The notes below the pieces were generated by a model. It was given only the letters and a program-made list of their open reading frames with translations, was not told the origin of the DNA and made no database searches. The position numbers were made by a program, and so were the translations under genes. DNA of 64,000 bases from Tausonia pullulans (Eukaryota; Basidiomycota; Tremellomycetes; Cystofilobasidiales; Mrakiaceae), in assembly GCA_951802195.1 (NCBI GenBank), contig OX637627.1, positions 558,001 to 622,000 on the forward strand. Reading direction: 5' to 3'. Of this stretch, positions 10,911 to 22,017 are shown piece after piece. Positions within the stretch are counted from its first letter, which is position 1, and each line of letters begins with the position of its first letter.

Positions 10911-12496
10911 ATGCTCAACCTCTCCAATCTCACCCTTGTCGCGGCCAGCTCCGAGCAGGCGAAGGTCACCCGCCAGAACACTTTCCGTGCGCCCCATTGC
11001 CCTCCCTCTCTCGGACTGACTCGTGGTCTTCTCATTGCGCTGACGCTCTCGCCGCCGCCATCACATCAGCTCAGTGGGGTATACCTCGAGGCTTCACGAT
11101 GGCCAAGTACATCGAGCGTGACGAGATTATGGAGCGCGAGGAATGGGGCGCCGACGGCTTTCTAACGACCTGGTCGGTCCTTCTCCTGATGGCCGGCGTC
11201 TTCCCTGTCGCCTTGTCTAACGCCAATAATGCTTGCTCTTTCTGAGGGTCCTGGTCCCCCGCTCGAACACAGAGACTCTCACGGAGATTGTCTCGCATTG
11301 CGAGACTTACCGCCGGACTGCTGTCGTCCTTGCACCCGGCTCGAGCCGGGCGCAAGAGGTGATCGCATACGGCATCGCGAGTGTCTTCACCCCGCCGGCC
11401 TTCAGGAGGCGGGGCTACGGAAAGAGAATGCTGCAGCTTCTTCATTGTTAGTAGAAGCTATGTACCTATCTCCAGGAAAGACGCCGCTGATCACTCTCGA
11501 GGGACCTCGCAGACGTTCTCGCTCCTCCATCTTTGCTACCGCCCTTCCCAACCGAGCTCTTTGGCTCGCCCGCTCCTCCGTCACCTCCGGCTGGCCGCTC
11601 TCAGGACGCGATGTTCTCTGTACTTTACTCAGATATCGGCCCCACTTATTACCGTGAATGCAACATCGCAGGCCGAGAGGGCTGGATTTCCCAGGGAAAC
11701 TTGGGCAAGGCATGGCTGCTTGCCGAGGACAGCGAATCGACGGAGGGGCCGAAAGGGGAGGTGGTGGAGTGGCTGGAGCGAGAGGGGGTGAAGGCGCTCG
11801 AGAATGGTCTCGCTAGGAGGATGATCGAGGGCCTCGAGATGGACAAGGGCAGTGAGAAGATGCGGGTGGCCTTCCTGCCGAACGGGCGAGTTCTCGGCCG
11901 CATCATATCGACATAGGTCCCAAGCGCTGACTTGATACTCTCTCCGCGTAAATTCAATCTTTCAGTGGGCTCCTTTCCCTCCACCCTCTGCGCTCTATCC
12001 TGTCCGACCCTCCCAACGCATCCGCCTCCCAGCCTCGCACCTTCGGCTTTCGCATCCCTTCGAAGAACGCCGTCTGCACGTACACCTATTCGACTGAAGC
12101 CGGACCCACGGAGCCCAAGACGCTCCTCATCACCTACCTCGCTGGCGATATTCCCTGGTTGGCCGTCAAGCGGGCGGCTATCAGAGAGGGATGCGGTCGC
12201 GTGGAAATCTGGGGGGACAATGAGGTCTCAAGGGGTTGGATGGGCGGGAAAGGGAAGAGGATCGACCGAGGTAAGATCCCCTACTCACCGTGGAAGAGAA
12301 TCGATTCTGACTTTAGCACTGGATGGGTTGAGGACAGACGATCACCTCGCTGCTCTGTGCTACTACGGCGAGGAGGGTCAGGATCAGGATTTCATCGATT
12401 GGGTCCATAACGAGAAGTAAGTCGGGCACTTGCACTGCTTAGGGGGGCCTGCCTATCTAACCTTCCGTCCTCCCTGTCAGGTACGCTTGGTGCTAG
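10911..12496 (+). CDS. LYC1: Lysine N6-acetyltransferase-like (LYC1 family)
   Basis: GNAT-type enzyme; the Yarrowia LYC1 product acetylates free lysine at N6 as the first step of its breakdown. Exons 10911-10986, 11070-11172, 11247-11446, 11513 to about 11905, about 11967 to 12271, about 12321-12416 and 12481-12496 give roughly 400 residues. Family marks: TTWVLVPRSN, CETYRRTAVVL, YGIASVFTPPAFRRRGYGKRML (acetyl-CoA loop), FSVLYSDIGPTYY, and the C-terminal EKYAWC. The junction between exons 4 and 5 does not resolve with a GT donor: the frame meets TAG at 11914-11916 just before GTCCCA, and the next exon (GLLSLHPLRS...) needs another phase. A non-canonical intron, a lesion or a base error could each explain this. 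LYS4 lies 3.3 kb downstream of its end. Confidence 0.85.
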
Positions 12497-12953
12497 GCGA
12501 TGCTGAGGCATGATATCTTTTTAATGGAGATTAGGGGTGCTGAGCTCCTCAGCGGGGTGGCCATCAGCAGTCTAGAAGTCCTCCAACCGCCATTATTATA
12601 GATACGTATCTTCTTAACTACACATTTCTCTTCTCGAATATTTCATCGGATTGTGGCCGTCCGTATCGAGAAAGGGATGGTGCGCGGTCGACGCTTGCGT
12701 CACAACGAGGCAGCCGGAGCGCTCCTCCGCTGCTTGGTCTCCCTAACCACCACCCCTGCCTGCCTCTCTTGGTAGTCTCGCCCTCAGGCCGCCATCCTGC
12801 TTACCCTTAGAGCATCGAGGTTATCACAGTGCGTCTCGTCTCCCTCCATCCTTGTAGACCTCGTCTCCGGCCTACCTCTATCCGGCCCCCTGACCCTCCA
12901 CCCGGCCCCCTGACCCTCCACCTTCGCTTCCCTCCGACAGCGTCTTTCAGCCC
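12497..12953. other. Intergenic, LYC1 to SelO
   Basis: Holds the LYC1 3' end and the SelO promoter and leader. AT-richer around 12590-12650, then CT-rich. It carries the perfect 20-base tandem duplication listed separately. No gene is seen. Confidence 0.5.
12882..12921 (+). repeat. Tandem 20-bp duplication
   Basis: Two perfect direct copies of CCGGCCCCCTGACCCTCCAC, at 12882-12901 and 12902-12921, just upstream of the SelO start. Probably replication slippage in the leader or promoter; each copy includes CTGAC, which resembles a branch site. Confidence 0.9.
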
Positions 12954-15741
12954 ATGGTCCTCGCCTCCCGCCTAGCAGCCACCATGACCTCCCCCTCTCT
13001 CACCAAAACGCGTGCAATTTCTGCACTCCCTATCCCCCCGCCTGCCCAGCGGCTTCAGGACGTCCTCTCACCGTGCCCGCCAGTGCACGCCGACCCCCAG
13101 CCAACGTTCATTGCGACGCTCAAGCACACCCCTTCGAGCCAAAGGAGATCGACCACCTTCAAGAAGGGCCACTACTCTTACGTAACACCCCTTCCCATTG
13201 CTTTCCCGTGAGCCGCTTTCGCCCACTTGTCGACGCGATATCATGCTGCACTTCTTGTTGACTGAACGACCTTCTGGTCTGTCCGTTTGTCCGCGTCCCG
13301 TTAGCTACCGTTTGCCCGTAAAACTCGACGATGAGGGCCAGCCCATCCCAGCCATGGGAGTCGAGGAGTGGCTCACTACTTATGAGCCGCTCGCGCAGGA
13401 CCCAGAAGCTAAACCGAATCCAGACGCTCTGCTCCAGGTCTGGTCCTCGGGCAAGCGTGACTGGCCTGCGGTCCTCCTCTCTGTTTCTGGTCGATGCAGG
13501 GACGAGTGTCTCCCGCATCTCGATCTTGGGGACGCGCTCGAACTTGTCAAGCGCCCGCTCGCCGAAGAAGAGGAGAAGGGTGACTCGACAGCTGGGGAGA
13601 GTGAGGCTAGGAACGAGCTTGTCGGCGTGCTTGCTGGACGTGAGGTGCTCATGCATATAGGGTCGGGCGTCCCGACGAAGGAGGAATACAAGCCGTGGTC
13701 TCTGAGGTATGGAGGAAGGCAGTTTGGAAGCTGGGCGGGCCAGCTCGGCGATGGGCGCGCCATCTCTCTTCGTGCGTATTTTGCATGCCACTTTCTCCAG
13801 CATCAGGCCGAGTCATGACCTTGGTCTTCCAGTCGAGACGATCACCCCTTCTGGCAGTGTTCAAGAGATCCAGCTCAAAGGGTCCGGCCGAACGCCCTTT
13901 TCCCGTCACGCCGATGGTCTCGCCGTTCTCCGCTCGTCAATCCGCGAGTGTATGTGGTGTCGCTCTTATTGCTGCAAGGTCACTCTCGTCTGACCCCAGA
14001 CCCCTTCTGTATGTCAACCTTCATCACAGACCTCGGCGCAGAGAACGCCTCAGCTTTCCCCTCGGCGTCTCTCCCGACCTCCCGTTCTCTCACCCTTGCC
14101 CTCCTACCAACACTCCAGGTCCTCCGTGAGAACGGCCCAGAGCCCGGAGCGATTGTCTCTCGAATCGCGCCCTCGTTCCTCCGAATCGGCTCGTTTGAGA
14201 TTCTCAACCCGCCCTCCTCAGAGTTTGTTTTCTCCTTTGGCTCTTTGGGAGGCTTTGCGGGAGCGCCGAAGCCCGATCCGGAGTGGGAGGCGCTAAGGAC
14301 ACTGGCGCAGTTTGTCAAGGGCAAGCTTTGGGAAGGCGAGAACGGTCGAGGCGAGGAGAAGACGGCTTGGGAGATGGTCAGGGAGATCAGCAGGCGGAAT
14401 GCTGAAATGGTCGCGGGATGGCAGGCTTGGGGCTTCATGCACGGTGGGTCCTAGGATGCATTCGGGCAGGCTTGCATTGATTGTCGCTTGCTTACCCTCC
14501 CCTCAGGCGTTATCAACACTGACAACGTGAGTTCTTTCTGAAAAGGGGATCGTCCTCGGCTGCTATTGACGGCGTGCGCTCATTCAGGTCAGCGTCCTCG
14601 GACTCACGATCGACTACGGGCCCTTCGCCTACATGGACGTCTTTGACCGTGACCATATCTGCAGTGTGTCTTTTCTTGGGTATCGGGTTGTTCGATCACT
14701 TTTTGATCAGCGTCACGTGTGCCCGCAGATCATTCGGACGATACTGGCCGTTATTCTTACCGAGTGCGACCTGAGCAATATATCTACCTTTGCCGTCTGC
14801 TTGAAGGGCTGTTCGCTCATGCTTTCGTCTCTCCCCTACCCCTTAGGCCCAGCCCGAAATGGTCTTCTTCGCCATCTCCTCCCTTCTCAAGGCCACTTCC
14901 GAGCTCATTGGATACGAGGCCGCACACGGTAACACCGCCGCCCCCGCTGACTGGGCTTCCGACGCGTCCAAGGAGGACTTGACCGCTTGGCGCAAGGCGT
15001 CGCTTGAGCGGGACGACGAGCTCCATACCGAGTTCACGCATGTATTCGAGCAGAAATATAACGAGCTTATGACCAAAGTGAGGCCATCGGAGGATTTTAT
15101 TGCGCAGCGATAAGAGACTGACTAAATTGTTGCTTCTGGTTCATCTCAGCGCCTTGGTCTTGCCAAGACCGAGGATCTCGCTGGCCTCCTCAATCCCTTG
15201 CTTGATCTCCTCGCTCGTTATGATCTCGACTTCCACGCCTCATTTCGCACGCTATCTTCCTTCACCCCCTCCTCAAGTGCATCTGAGACGGTCAACGCCA
15301 TCCTCGCCTCCGCAGCCGCCAACGGCTCCTGCTCCCCGACGGCCGGGAAAGAGCTCGAGGCATGGCTCAAGACGTACAGCGAGCGGCTGGGCGAGTCGCC
15401 TTTGTCGGTGGACGAGCGGAAGAAGTGGAACCCGCGGTTCGTCTTGAGGCAATGGGTTTTGGAGGAGATCATCAAGAAGACTCAGACAGGCGAGACTGAT
15501 GCGAGAGTCGAGCTCAATAAACTCCTCGAGGTGAGCGTCTAGTCGTTCCAACTGTATTCTCGCGTCTGGCTGACAGTCAGTTTGCGCCGACCCCTGCCAG
15601 ATGGCGGTCAACCCGTTCGAACCTTGGGGCGCCGAAGGGAAGGACGAGCTCGAGCTCTCGGATGTCGAGAGCGAAGAGCGTCGCCTGTGCGGGCTTGGCG
15701 ACACGGCGATGCTTGGCTTCCAGTGCAGCTGCTCCTCGTAG
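12954..15741 (+). CDS. SelO-family protein adenylyltransferase (YdiU)
   Basis: SelO pseudokinases transfer AMP to protein Ser/Thr/Tyr and act mainly in mitochondria in eukaryotes. Ten exons: 12954-13207, 13305-13771, 13833-13949, 14000-14443, 14507-14526, 14588-14663, 14729-14763, 14847-15077, 15150-15530 and 15601-15741, about 721 residues. Conserved blocks are [75 protein letters not shown] and the C-terminal [20 protein letters not shown]. An in-frame ATG at 12984 is an alternative start; the longer form adds [10 protein letters not shown], which could help mitochondrial import. Between exons 3 and 4 the protein is longer than I expect for the family (about residues 279-305). It ends 70 bp from the convergent LYS4. 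Confidence 0.95.
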
Positions 15742-15811
15742 ATGCCAGTCTAGATTTCATGTGCTCCCTATGTCCTTTTCACTAGCATACAAGTAAATGG
15801 AAGAAAACCCT

Positions 15812-18510
15812 CTAGATACGAGCCTTGACCCACTTCTCAAGACCGCCGGCGACCCAAATCTCCTGGACGGCCGATCCAACAGCCTGGACCTTGTAGCTCT
15901 TGACCTCGCCGTCGCTCTTCGTGACACGAAGCCGACCCTCAGTCATATCAACCTCAATCTGCCAGCCGTTCTTAACAGTGCCCTCGCCATCCCTGCCGCC
16001 CTTGCCGCGAAGGCCGTCCTTGCCAAACTCAGCGGTGAGCTCATCGACGAGCTCCGGACATTCGACGCAAATGAGACCGTTGTTGATCGAGTTGCGCTTG
16101 AAAATGTCGCCGAAGGAACCGCAGACGACTAGCGGGATGCCCGCGTGAAGGAGAGCCGTCGCGGCTTGCTCGCGCGAGGAACCGGTGCCGAAGTTGTAGC
16201 CTGAGACGAGGATGCCACCCGTGCGAAGCTTGGGCGTGGATGCGGGGAGCGTCGGCCGGAGCGAGGAGACGAGGGAAGCGAATGATGTGTCGTAGTTCTC
16301 CATTACGACCTCGGCCTGACGCTCTGGGGTGATGTCGTCCTGGTAGCTGCAGAAGGAAGTAACGGATCAAAATCTGATATGCTTCTCCAGGCCGAAGCAC
16401 ACCTCCACTCACGTGTACTTTCCGGGGTAGATGCCGTCCGTGTTCAGGTTGTCTTGAGGAGCGAAGAGCAAAGGGCCCTTGAAGACCTCCGGGAAGCCCT
16501 CGAGCACGCTCTCCTTCGACGGGGTGGACGTCGATGCCTCGGCGCTATCGTCAGCCTTGGCCCCGAACCGCTCAATGCGCGTGACGAGACCGTCAGGCTG
16601 TGGAAGCTTGCTCTCATCGAGCCCGTCGGGGCCGCAGATCTCGCCCTTGATCGCACTCGCCGCAACAACGGCCGGGCTCGCGAGGTACGCGAGAGCATCC
16701 GGGTGACCCATCCGACCCTTGTAATTCCGGTTGGTCGCCGAGATACCCGTCTCGCCTTGCTCAAGGAGACCGACACCGAGACCGATGCAGGGTCCGCATC
16801 CAGCAGGAAGAACCTTGGCTCCCGCATCTACAAGCGCAAGCCAGTCACCATTGGCCTCAGCCTCAGCTTGGACAACCGACGAGGCAGCGGCGATGTAGAA
16901 CTCGACGCCGTCGGCAATCTTGCGTCCGCGGACGACGTCGGCGGCGGCCTTGAGATCCGAGGCGCGCGAGTTGGTGCATGAGACGAGGTACGCCTTCTGG
17001 ATCTTGACAGGCGAGGCGGCGAGCTTTGGCAGAGGCGTCGAGATTTTGACCGAATTGGGGCCAGAAACGTGGGGGACAAGCGTTGAGAGGTCGAGGGTGA
17101 GGTGGGAGGCGTACTGGGCGCCAGGGTCGGCAGCGAGAGGGGCGTTGAGAAGGGAGGAGAGGCGGTCGGCGCTGATGCGGGCGTTGCTCTTCTCGGCTTG
17201 TGGGGGAAGGTTGGGGTTGGAGAAGGATGAGGAAGCAGCATCGGCGGGCATGGGAATCGGAGCCGTCGAGGACGAGGAGGGCGAGCCCATGAACCGGTCG
17301 ATGTTGCGGTGCTCAATCTGCTTCTGGTACCACTCCGCGAGAACGCCGTCGACGGGGAAAACACCCGCAAGGGCTCCCCACTCGGTCGTCATATTGGAGA
17401 TGGCGAGCCGCTCGTCGATCGAGAGAGTCTCGACACCGGAACCTGTGAATTCAATGACCGAATTGAGGACTTCGTCCTTGTTGAAGGTCCCGCACAGCGC
17501 GACGATGACGTCCTTGCCGGTAACTCCCGGAGGGAGCTTGTTAAGAAGAGAGACCTTTACAATCGGGGGAACTTGCCACCAGGTACGTCCGGTGGCCCAT
17601 ATGGCAGCGGCGTCGGTCTGTGTAAACGGGGAGCGAAACGGCGGTCAGTCGACTGCGTTCGCCTAACGCCGAGCCTGCAGAGGTCGCTCAACTCACGCGG
17701 ACAATGGGAGTTCCTAGGCATCCAACTCCTCCGTACCTGCCAGGGAATCCAAGTCTCAGCTCCCGCAGACAAGACTGACCCAGGCTGGGCTGTTAAGTGC
17801 TCACATGTTGGAGTGGCTGTCGCTGGCGACGACCATGGTACCCGGCCAGGCGTAACCCTCCTCGATCATGATCTGGTGACCGATACCACGTCCGGCTGGA
17901 TAGAAGTCGATCGAATTTTGCTTTGCGAACTTCTCAATGTTGGCGTACTTAGTGAGGTTCTTCTCCGACTTATTCTGAACGTCGTGGTCGAGCGTGAAGA
18001 CTGGCTGCGTTGGGCGATGGATCTGGGAGAGCTGGAGCGAGTTGTACCTGGAAAGAAGTAATGGGTCAGCAGGGGTGTCCTGGTTGATGGAGCAACGCAG
18101 GCAAGCCGTCGGACAAGCGCGCGCGCGCCGTCTGCTTCCAACATTGAACTTTGAAACGTCTGGACGAATTGCAAAGCCGAATGCCACTCACTTGCTGATG
18201 ACAGGTCCGGTATTGTCGTGGGTCATGCTGTAAATGCGAACGGACGGCGGTCCGATAGAGTCCTGTCAGTCGGTGACGCCTTCGACGGGCACATCCCACT
18301 ACTTGTCTCTCCGCCTCATGCACGACGATCCGACCGAACTCACACGTGCTCCGGCGACACCATAACATAGTCTCCGCTTTTGACCTTGCGACCGTCTCCG
18401 AAACCGACGGCGTACTTCTGCACGATCTTCTCGATCAGGGTCTGCGGCTGAGACGCTGTCGCGTACGGCCGGCGGAAGACGGCGGCAGTGCCGCGAAGCC
18501 GGGAGAGCAT
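15812..18510 (-). CDS. LYS4: Homoaconitase, mitochondrial
   Basis: Fe-S enzyme of the alpha-aminoadipate route to lysine: hydrates homoaconitate to homoisocitrate in mitochondria. Six exons on the minus strand (18510-18344, 18227-18192, 18047-17805, 17736-17697, 17617-16413, 16346-15812) give 741 residues. The start [19 protein letters not shown] is an Arg-rich import sequence without acids. Family blocks: [39 protein letters not shown] and [11 protein letters not shown] with the cluster-binding cysteines, GRMGHP, and the swivel domain [17 protein letters not shown] low-complexity Ser/Ala/Pro insert (about residues 260-290) separates EHRNIDRF from the next domain. All introns are short GT-AG. 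LYC1, a lysine-degrading enzyme type, lies beyond SelO. Confidence 0.96.
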
Positions 18511-19449
18511 AGCGAGAGAGGGGTGGGACTGGTGCAGGTTGAGAATTTTAAGTAAGATTTCTATCTTGCTATGCATAAGGAACTGCATCGGACGACTCAC
18601 GTGGAGGCTGAGAAGAGAAAGTGAGAAGGAGAGTTCGGCGGCTGCCTCGATACGTCGACGGACAACGGCGGGCGCTCTTTCGGTTCGGTCGAACTGGTAG
18701 CATGATTATGGAAAACACTTGCAGGTCAGGGCTTTCATCCTCAGGGAACACCGCCCGGGAACCCAATACTTACAACGAACGGAGGGGAGAGCGGGAGAGA
18801 GTCAAGGAAAGCGAGTGTGAGAGGTCGAGACGTGGATTGGCCAAATCAAGGGGATGTCGAAATGACTTGGCCAGTTCGCTCTTGACAACGCCCCGCCCGA
18901 AAACGCGAGCCGCTGGCGGGGCTGAGCGATGTCGGGCTACAAACCCGAGATGACCGCATCCTCTCCTCTCGTGTCGAAGTAGCAACATCGAAATACGATA
19001 TCCTAGCTGCCCGGCGCACGTATGATATCCCATCCAGTCTCTGCGATCATCTAGATAATCTTCAAGAGGAACCGAATATTCGAGCTCCCTGGACCATCCT
19101 CAAGGCCCGAAGCATCTTTCAGACAAACGCTCCCCCGCCGCCTGCACTCTCAAGCTGTGCAAGATTTCGATCTCTGGCGTTACTTTAGTCCTACTGGAGG
19201 TACAAGGAGGAAGCCCGACAGTCGCCGCTGGAGTCAGTGACAGTCGACGGTGCTGCAAGTAGGGAGAGTCGGCGGACCCGTCATGGGCGGATTGACCGGA
19301 TTGATTGCAGGGATGGCCGGAAGGAGATGTACCACATTCTGCGCGCGCTGGGTTATGGCGTGTCGCATTCTAAAAGCCTAGCCAGCCCGTTACGGGCTAC
19401 AAGGGAAACGTTGAGAGTGCGTAAGCCTCGATAAAACTGCGATGACATG
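18511..19449. promoter_or_regulatory. LYS4 upstream region
   Basis: About 940 bases between the LYS4 start and the 3' end of the next minus-strand gene. It should hold the LYS4 promoter and any 5' UTR intron. A CTNAC-like element and purine-rich stretches (18775-18830) are visible, but no gene and no recognised operator. Confidence 0.45.
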
Positions 19450-21392
19450 TCAAATGAGAACATCTACGCACTCTTTCTCCACAGAGGCAGGGGCAGCGAT
19501 GGTTGCCGAACATGGAGCGATCGAGTCATTGTCGAGCCTGAAGACAGTAGTCAGTTTTCAAAGGCACCAAATTTGAGACGAGATCATCAACTTACGCAGA
19601 TTTTGGGGCCTCTTGCAAAGGGATCGGTAGAGAGGGACGAGTCTCAGGACAAGGAGGCTGCAATAGTCCCCCCTCGAAGCCGATCTCGTCGGCGAGCCTC
19701 GCGTTGATGAGCCCAAGCTCGTCGTACATTTGCGCAACGAGCGCAACACCCCTAGGTCCCGGTTGTGATTCGAGCGCACGCAGAAGGATCTCGTCCCAAA
19801 GTCGCTTCTTGGCCGGAGTGACCGTGAGGTCGACAATGTACTCCCGCATCGCCTCGAGCCCTTCGCGTGTCACGGTGACAGGCAAGGCCTTGACGAGACT
19901 CCGAACGACAGCAAAGTCGACCGGTCGCCGCCCACCATCGCTAAGCTCGCGGGCAAGGGCGATCAGATCCCTAAGTGCCGTCTGCGAGAACTTGGCCGCC
20001 CGAAGAGGGATCTTGACGGAGACTGAGGGAGCGTCCGTGAGCGTGAGGATCCGGTTGGTGTATACTTCGGCTTCCTTTTTATGACCACGTATGAGGAAGC
20101 GACGTTCGATAACGGTGAGAAGCTCGAGCTGCTCCTCGATGTGGAGGACGAGGCCTGATTCTTGATACTGCTCGATGATGGAATCGATCTCCGCTGCAGC
20201 CTTCGGCGCGCGGAACTTGAAGGTCTTGCTAGTGTGGCGGCTGTGGCGGTGGAAGACGGCATAAACGGTCGCCCGTAGGAGTGGATAATTGACGACAAGG
20301 CCGCATCGGATAAGCCGGTTGAGAACCTCGCGCCTCCGATCTCCGACGAAGGACTCGTCGGAGAAGTACTCAACCAGGAGCTGCTGGAGAAGCGCCGGAT
20401 GATTGAGCGCTCGAGGAATCCGAGCGAAATCTTCCAGGGCGACATCGAGCGGATTGCGTTCGATTGATCCGGCAAGAATAGAGGAAGAAGGGCCACCATG
20501 ACTTGGGTGGTCGAAACTGGAGGACCAGGTTGACGGCAGGCTGACCTCGCGTGGGCCGGCCTTCACAAAAGCCAGAGCCGTCTGAGACGGATCTGGGAGA
20601 TTCTCAGGCGGATCGAAGTGAGAGCTCTCCATGATCTCCTCCGACCGGGTCCAAATGGGTCGTAGTGGGCCAGAGCGGTCGAGTCCAAAGTCCTCGCTGT
20701 GAAAGGAGATTGGCTGATGTTGGCGACTACGGCGGTCCCGTGGCGATGGAGGCAGCGATGGAGCAAGTTCTCCGAGGAGATACGGATCGCCCTCAATCTC
20801 GATCTCACCCCAGCCGTAACCTTTGGAGACGACACTCCAGAACTCGAAGTCCTCGACGCTCAAGGAGGCCGCCCGAGTGACCTCGCGACTGAGTGCCGCC
20901 AATTCCGGGGTCTGAATCGAGCCTTCGATGAGCGACCAACCGGCGGAGAGTACTGAGAGGTCCTGGCCTGGGAATTGGGCTGGAGTCTGAGCGGTTGAGC
21001 TGCTTGAGACGGAGACCTCATGAGGCGGCTTGTCGCGAGCAAAGTCCGAGGCACGGGCGGTGGCCACAGAGAGAAACGCGGGGTTGGACCGAGAGATCCG
21101 ACGGCGCCCTATATGGCGCAAAAATTCCTCAGGTGTCTAGATAACGTGGAGTTGAGTTAATCAGCGTCCTTATGCCGTGATTTAAGGACGTTGCGAACGA
21201 TGACGGCTTCTTGTGAAGACGCGACTGAAGGCCGCAAGAAGCGCACACACGGGTCTCGGACGACGTCCTCGAGGTAGAGTCCAACAATCTACCAGTTTCT
21301 CATACAATTACCGAGCGAGGGCATACATCCACGTTGCAGTAAAGAAGGCTGGGGCTTACCTGAAAGAGTCGGGGCGAACCACAGAGACGCAT
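19450..21392 (-). CDS. Unknown, probable mitochondrial helical protein
   Basis: Not recognised. Main exon 21136-19596 (514 codons) is followed by a phase-2 GTAAGT intron and a last exon 19537-19450 ending SVEKECVDVLI. Two upstream exons fit in phase: 21392-21360 (MRLCGSPRLFQ) and 21288-21190. The predicted product is about 586 residues. The sequence TPEEFLRHIGRRR near residue 45 recalls the IGR motif of the mitochondrial ribosome protein mS41/Fyv4, but the rest of that fold is not evident. The C-terminal half is a run of amphipathic helices (for example ESGLVLHIEEQLELLTVIERRFL), as in helical-repeat organelle proteins. The 5' end is uncertain: other frames reading DLSVPPQLQRLRLPGHLVFG (about 21360-21475) also look coding. 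Confidence 0.6.
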
Positions 21393-22017
21393 CCCAGCCG
21401 AAGACAAGGTGACCAGGGAGACGAAGACGCTGAAGCTGCGGTGGAACTGAGAGATCGGGATCAGCCTTCATTAGGCATCCTTTCGTCCTGGTGTCTGAGG
21501 GGATAGACGACCTTGGCCTTGAAGTAGTCCGTCGACAAACAGGCACTCGATAGGCCGAGTCAGAGGGAGAGGTAGCCGTTCGCCTGATAACAGAGGATTA
21601 AATGGACGTTCTTGGGAGGCGGGCCGTAAGCTACAATGACGCTATCCGAGATGGGTGAGCGCTGAAGGTGTTGTAAGGGTTGATTGTTGAGAGTGAAGGG
21701 GAAAGGATGACAGACAGGTCCTCGTCGTCGACAGGGTCTCCGCATGGACCCAGCCTTCAAGCCATCTTCAATGTCAAGCGGGCATGCTGCAAGATACGGT
21801 TAGTCCGGCAATGTTGAAGATATACGTTGCTGAGTTGAGAAGCAACTTTTGCCCTGAGAGATCTTCAGGTTGCAAGTCGCGGACCTCAGTCGGAGCAGAC
21901 ACAGACGCACAAACGAGGCGTCGGCTGAGCGCGTGACGCCAGGACGCGTTCGACCTTAAGTGTTCGCACCCAACGTCCAGCTCCCCTCCCTTTCACCTCT
22001 CTATTCCAGTCCCAAGC
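21393..22017. promoter_or_regulatory. Divergent region before UBLCP1
   Basis: About 620 bases between divergent genes. Part of 21393-21560 may belong to the upstream gene's first exons. The rest has no supported gene and no clear motif. Confidence 0.4.

Noticed and set aside
16379-18061. Long + strand open frames opposite LYS4
   Set aside because: They are antisense shadows of the long LYS4 exon and show no domain; LYS4 homology is unambiguous.
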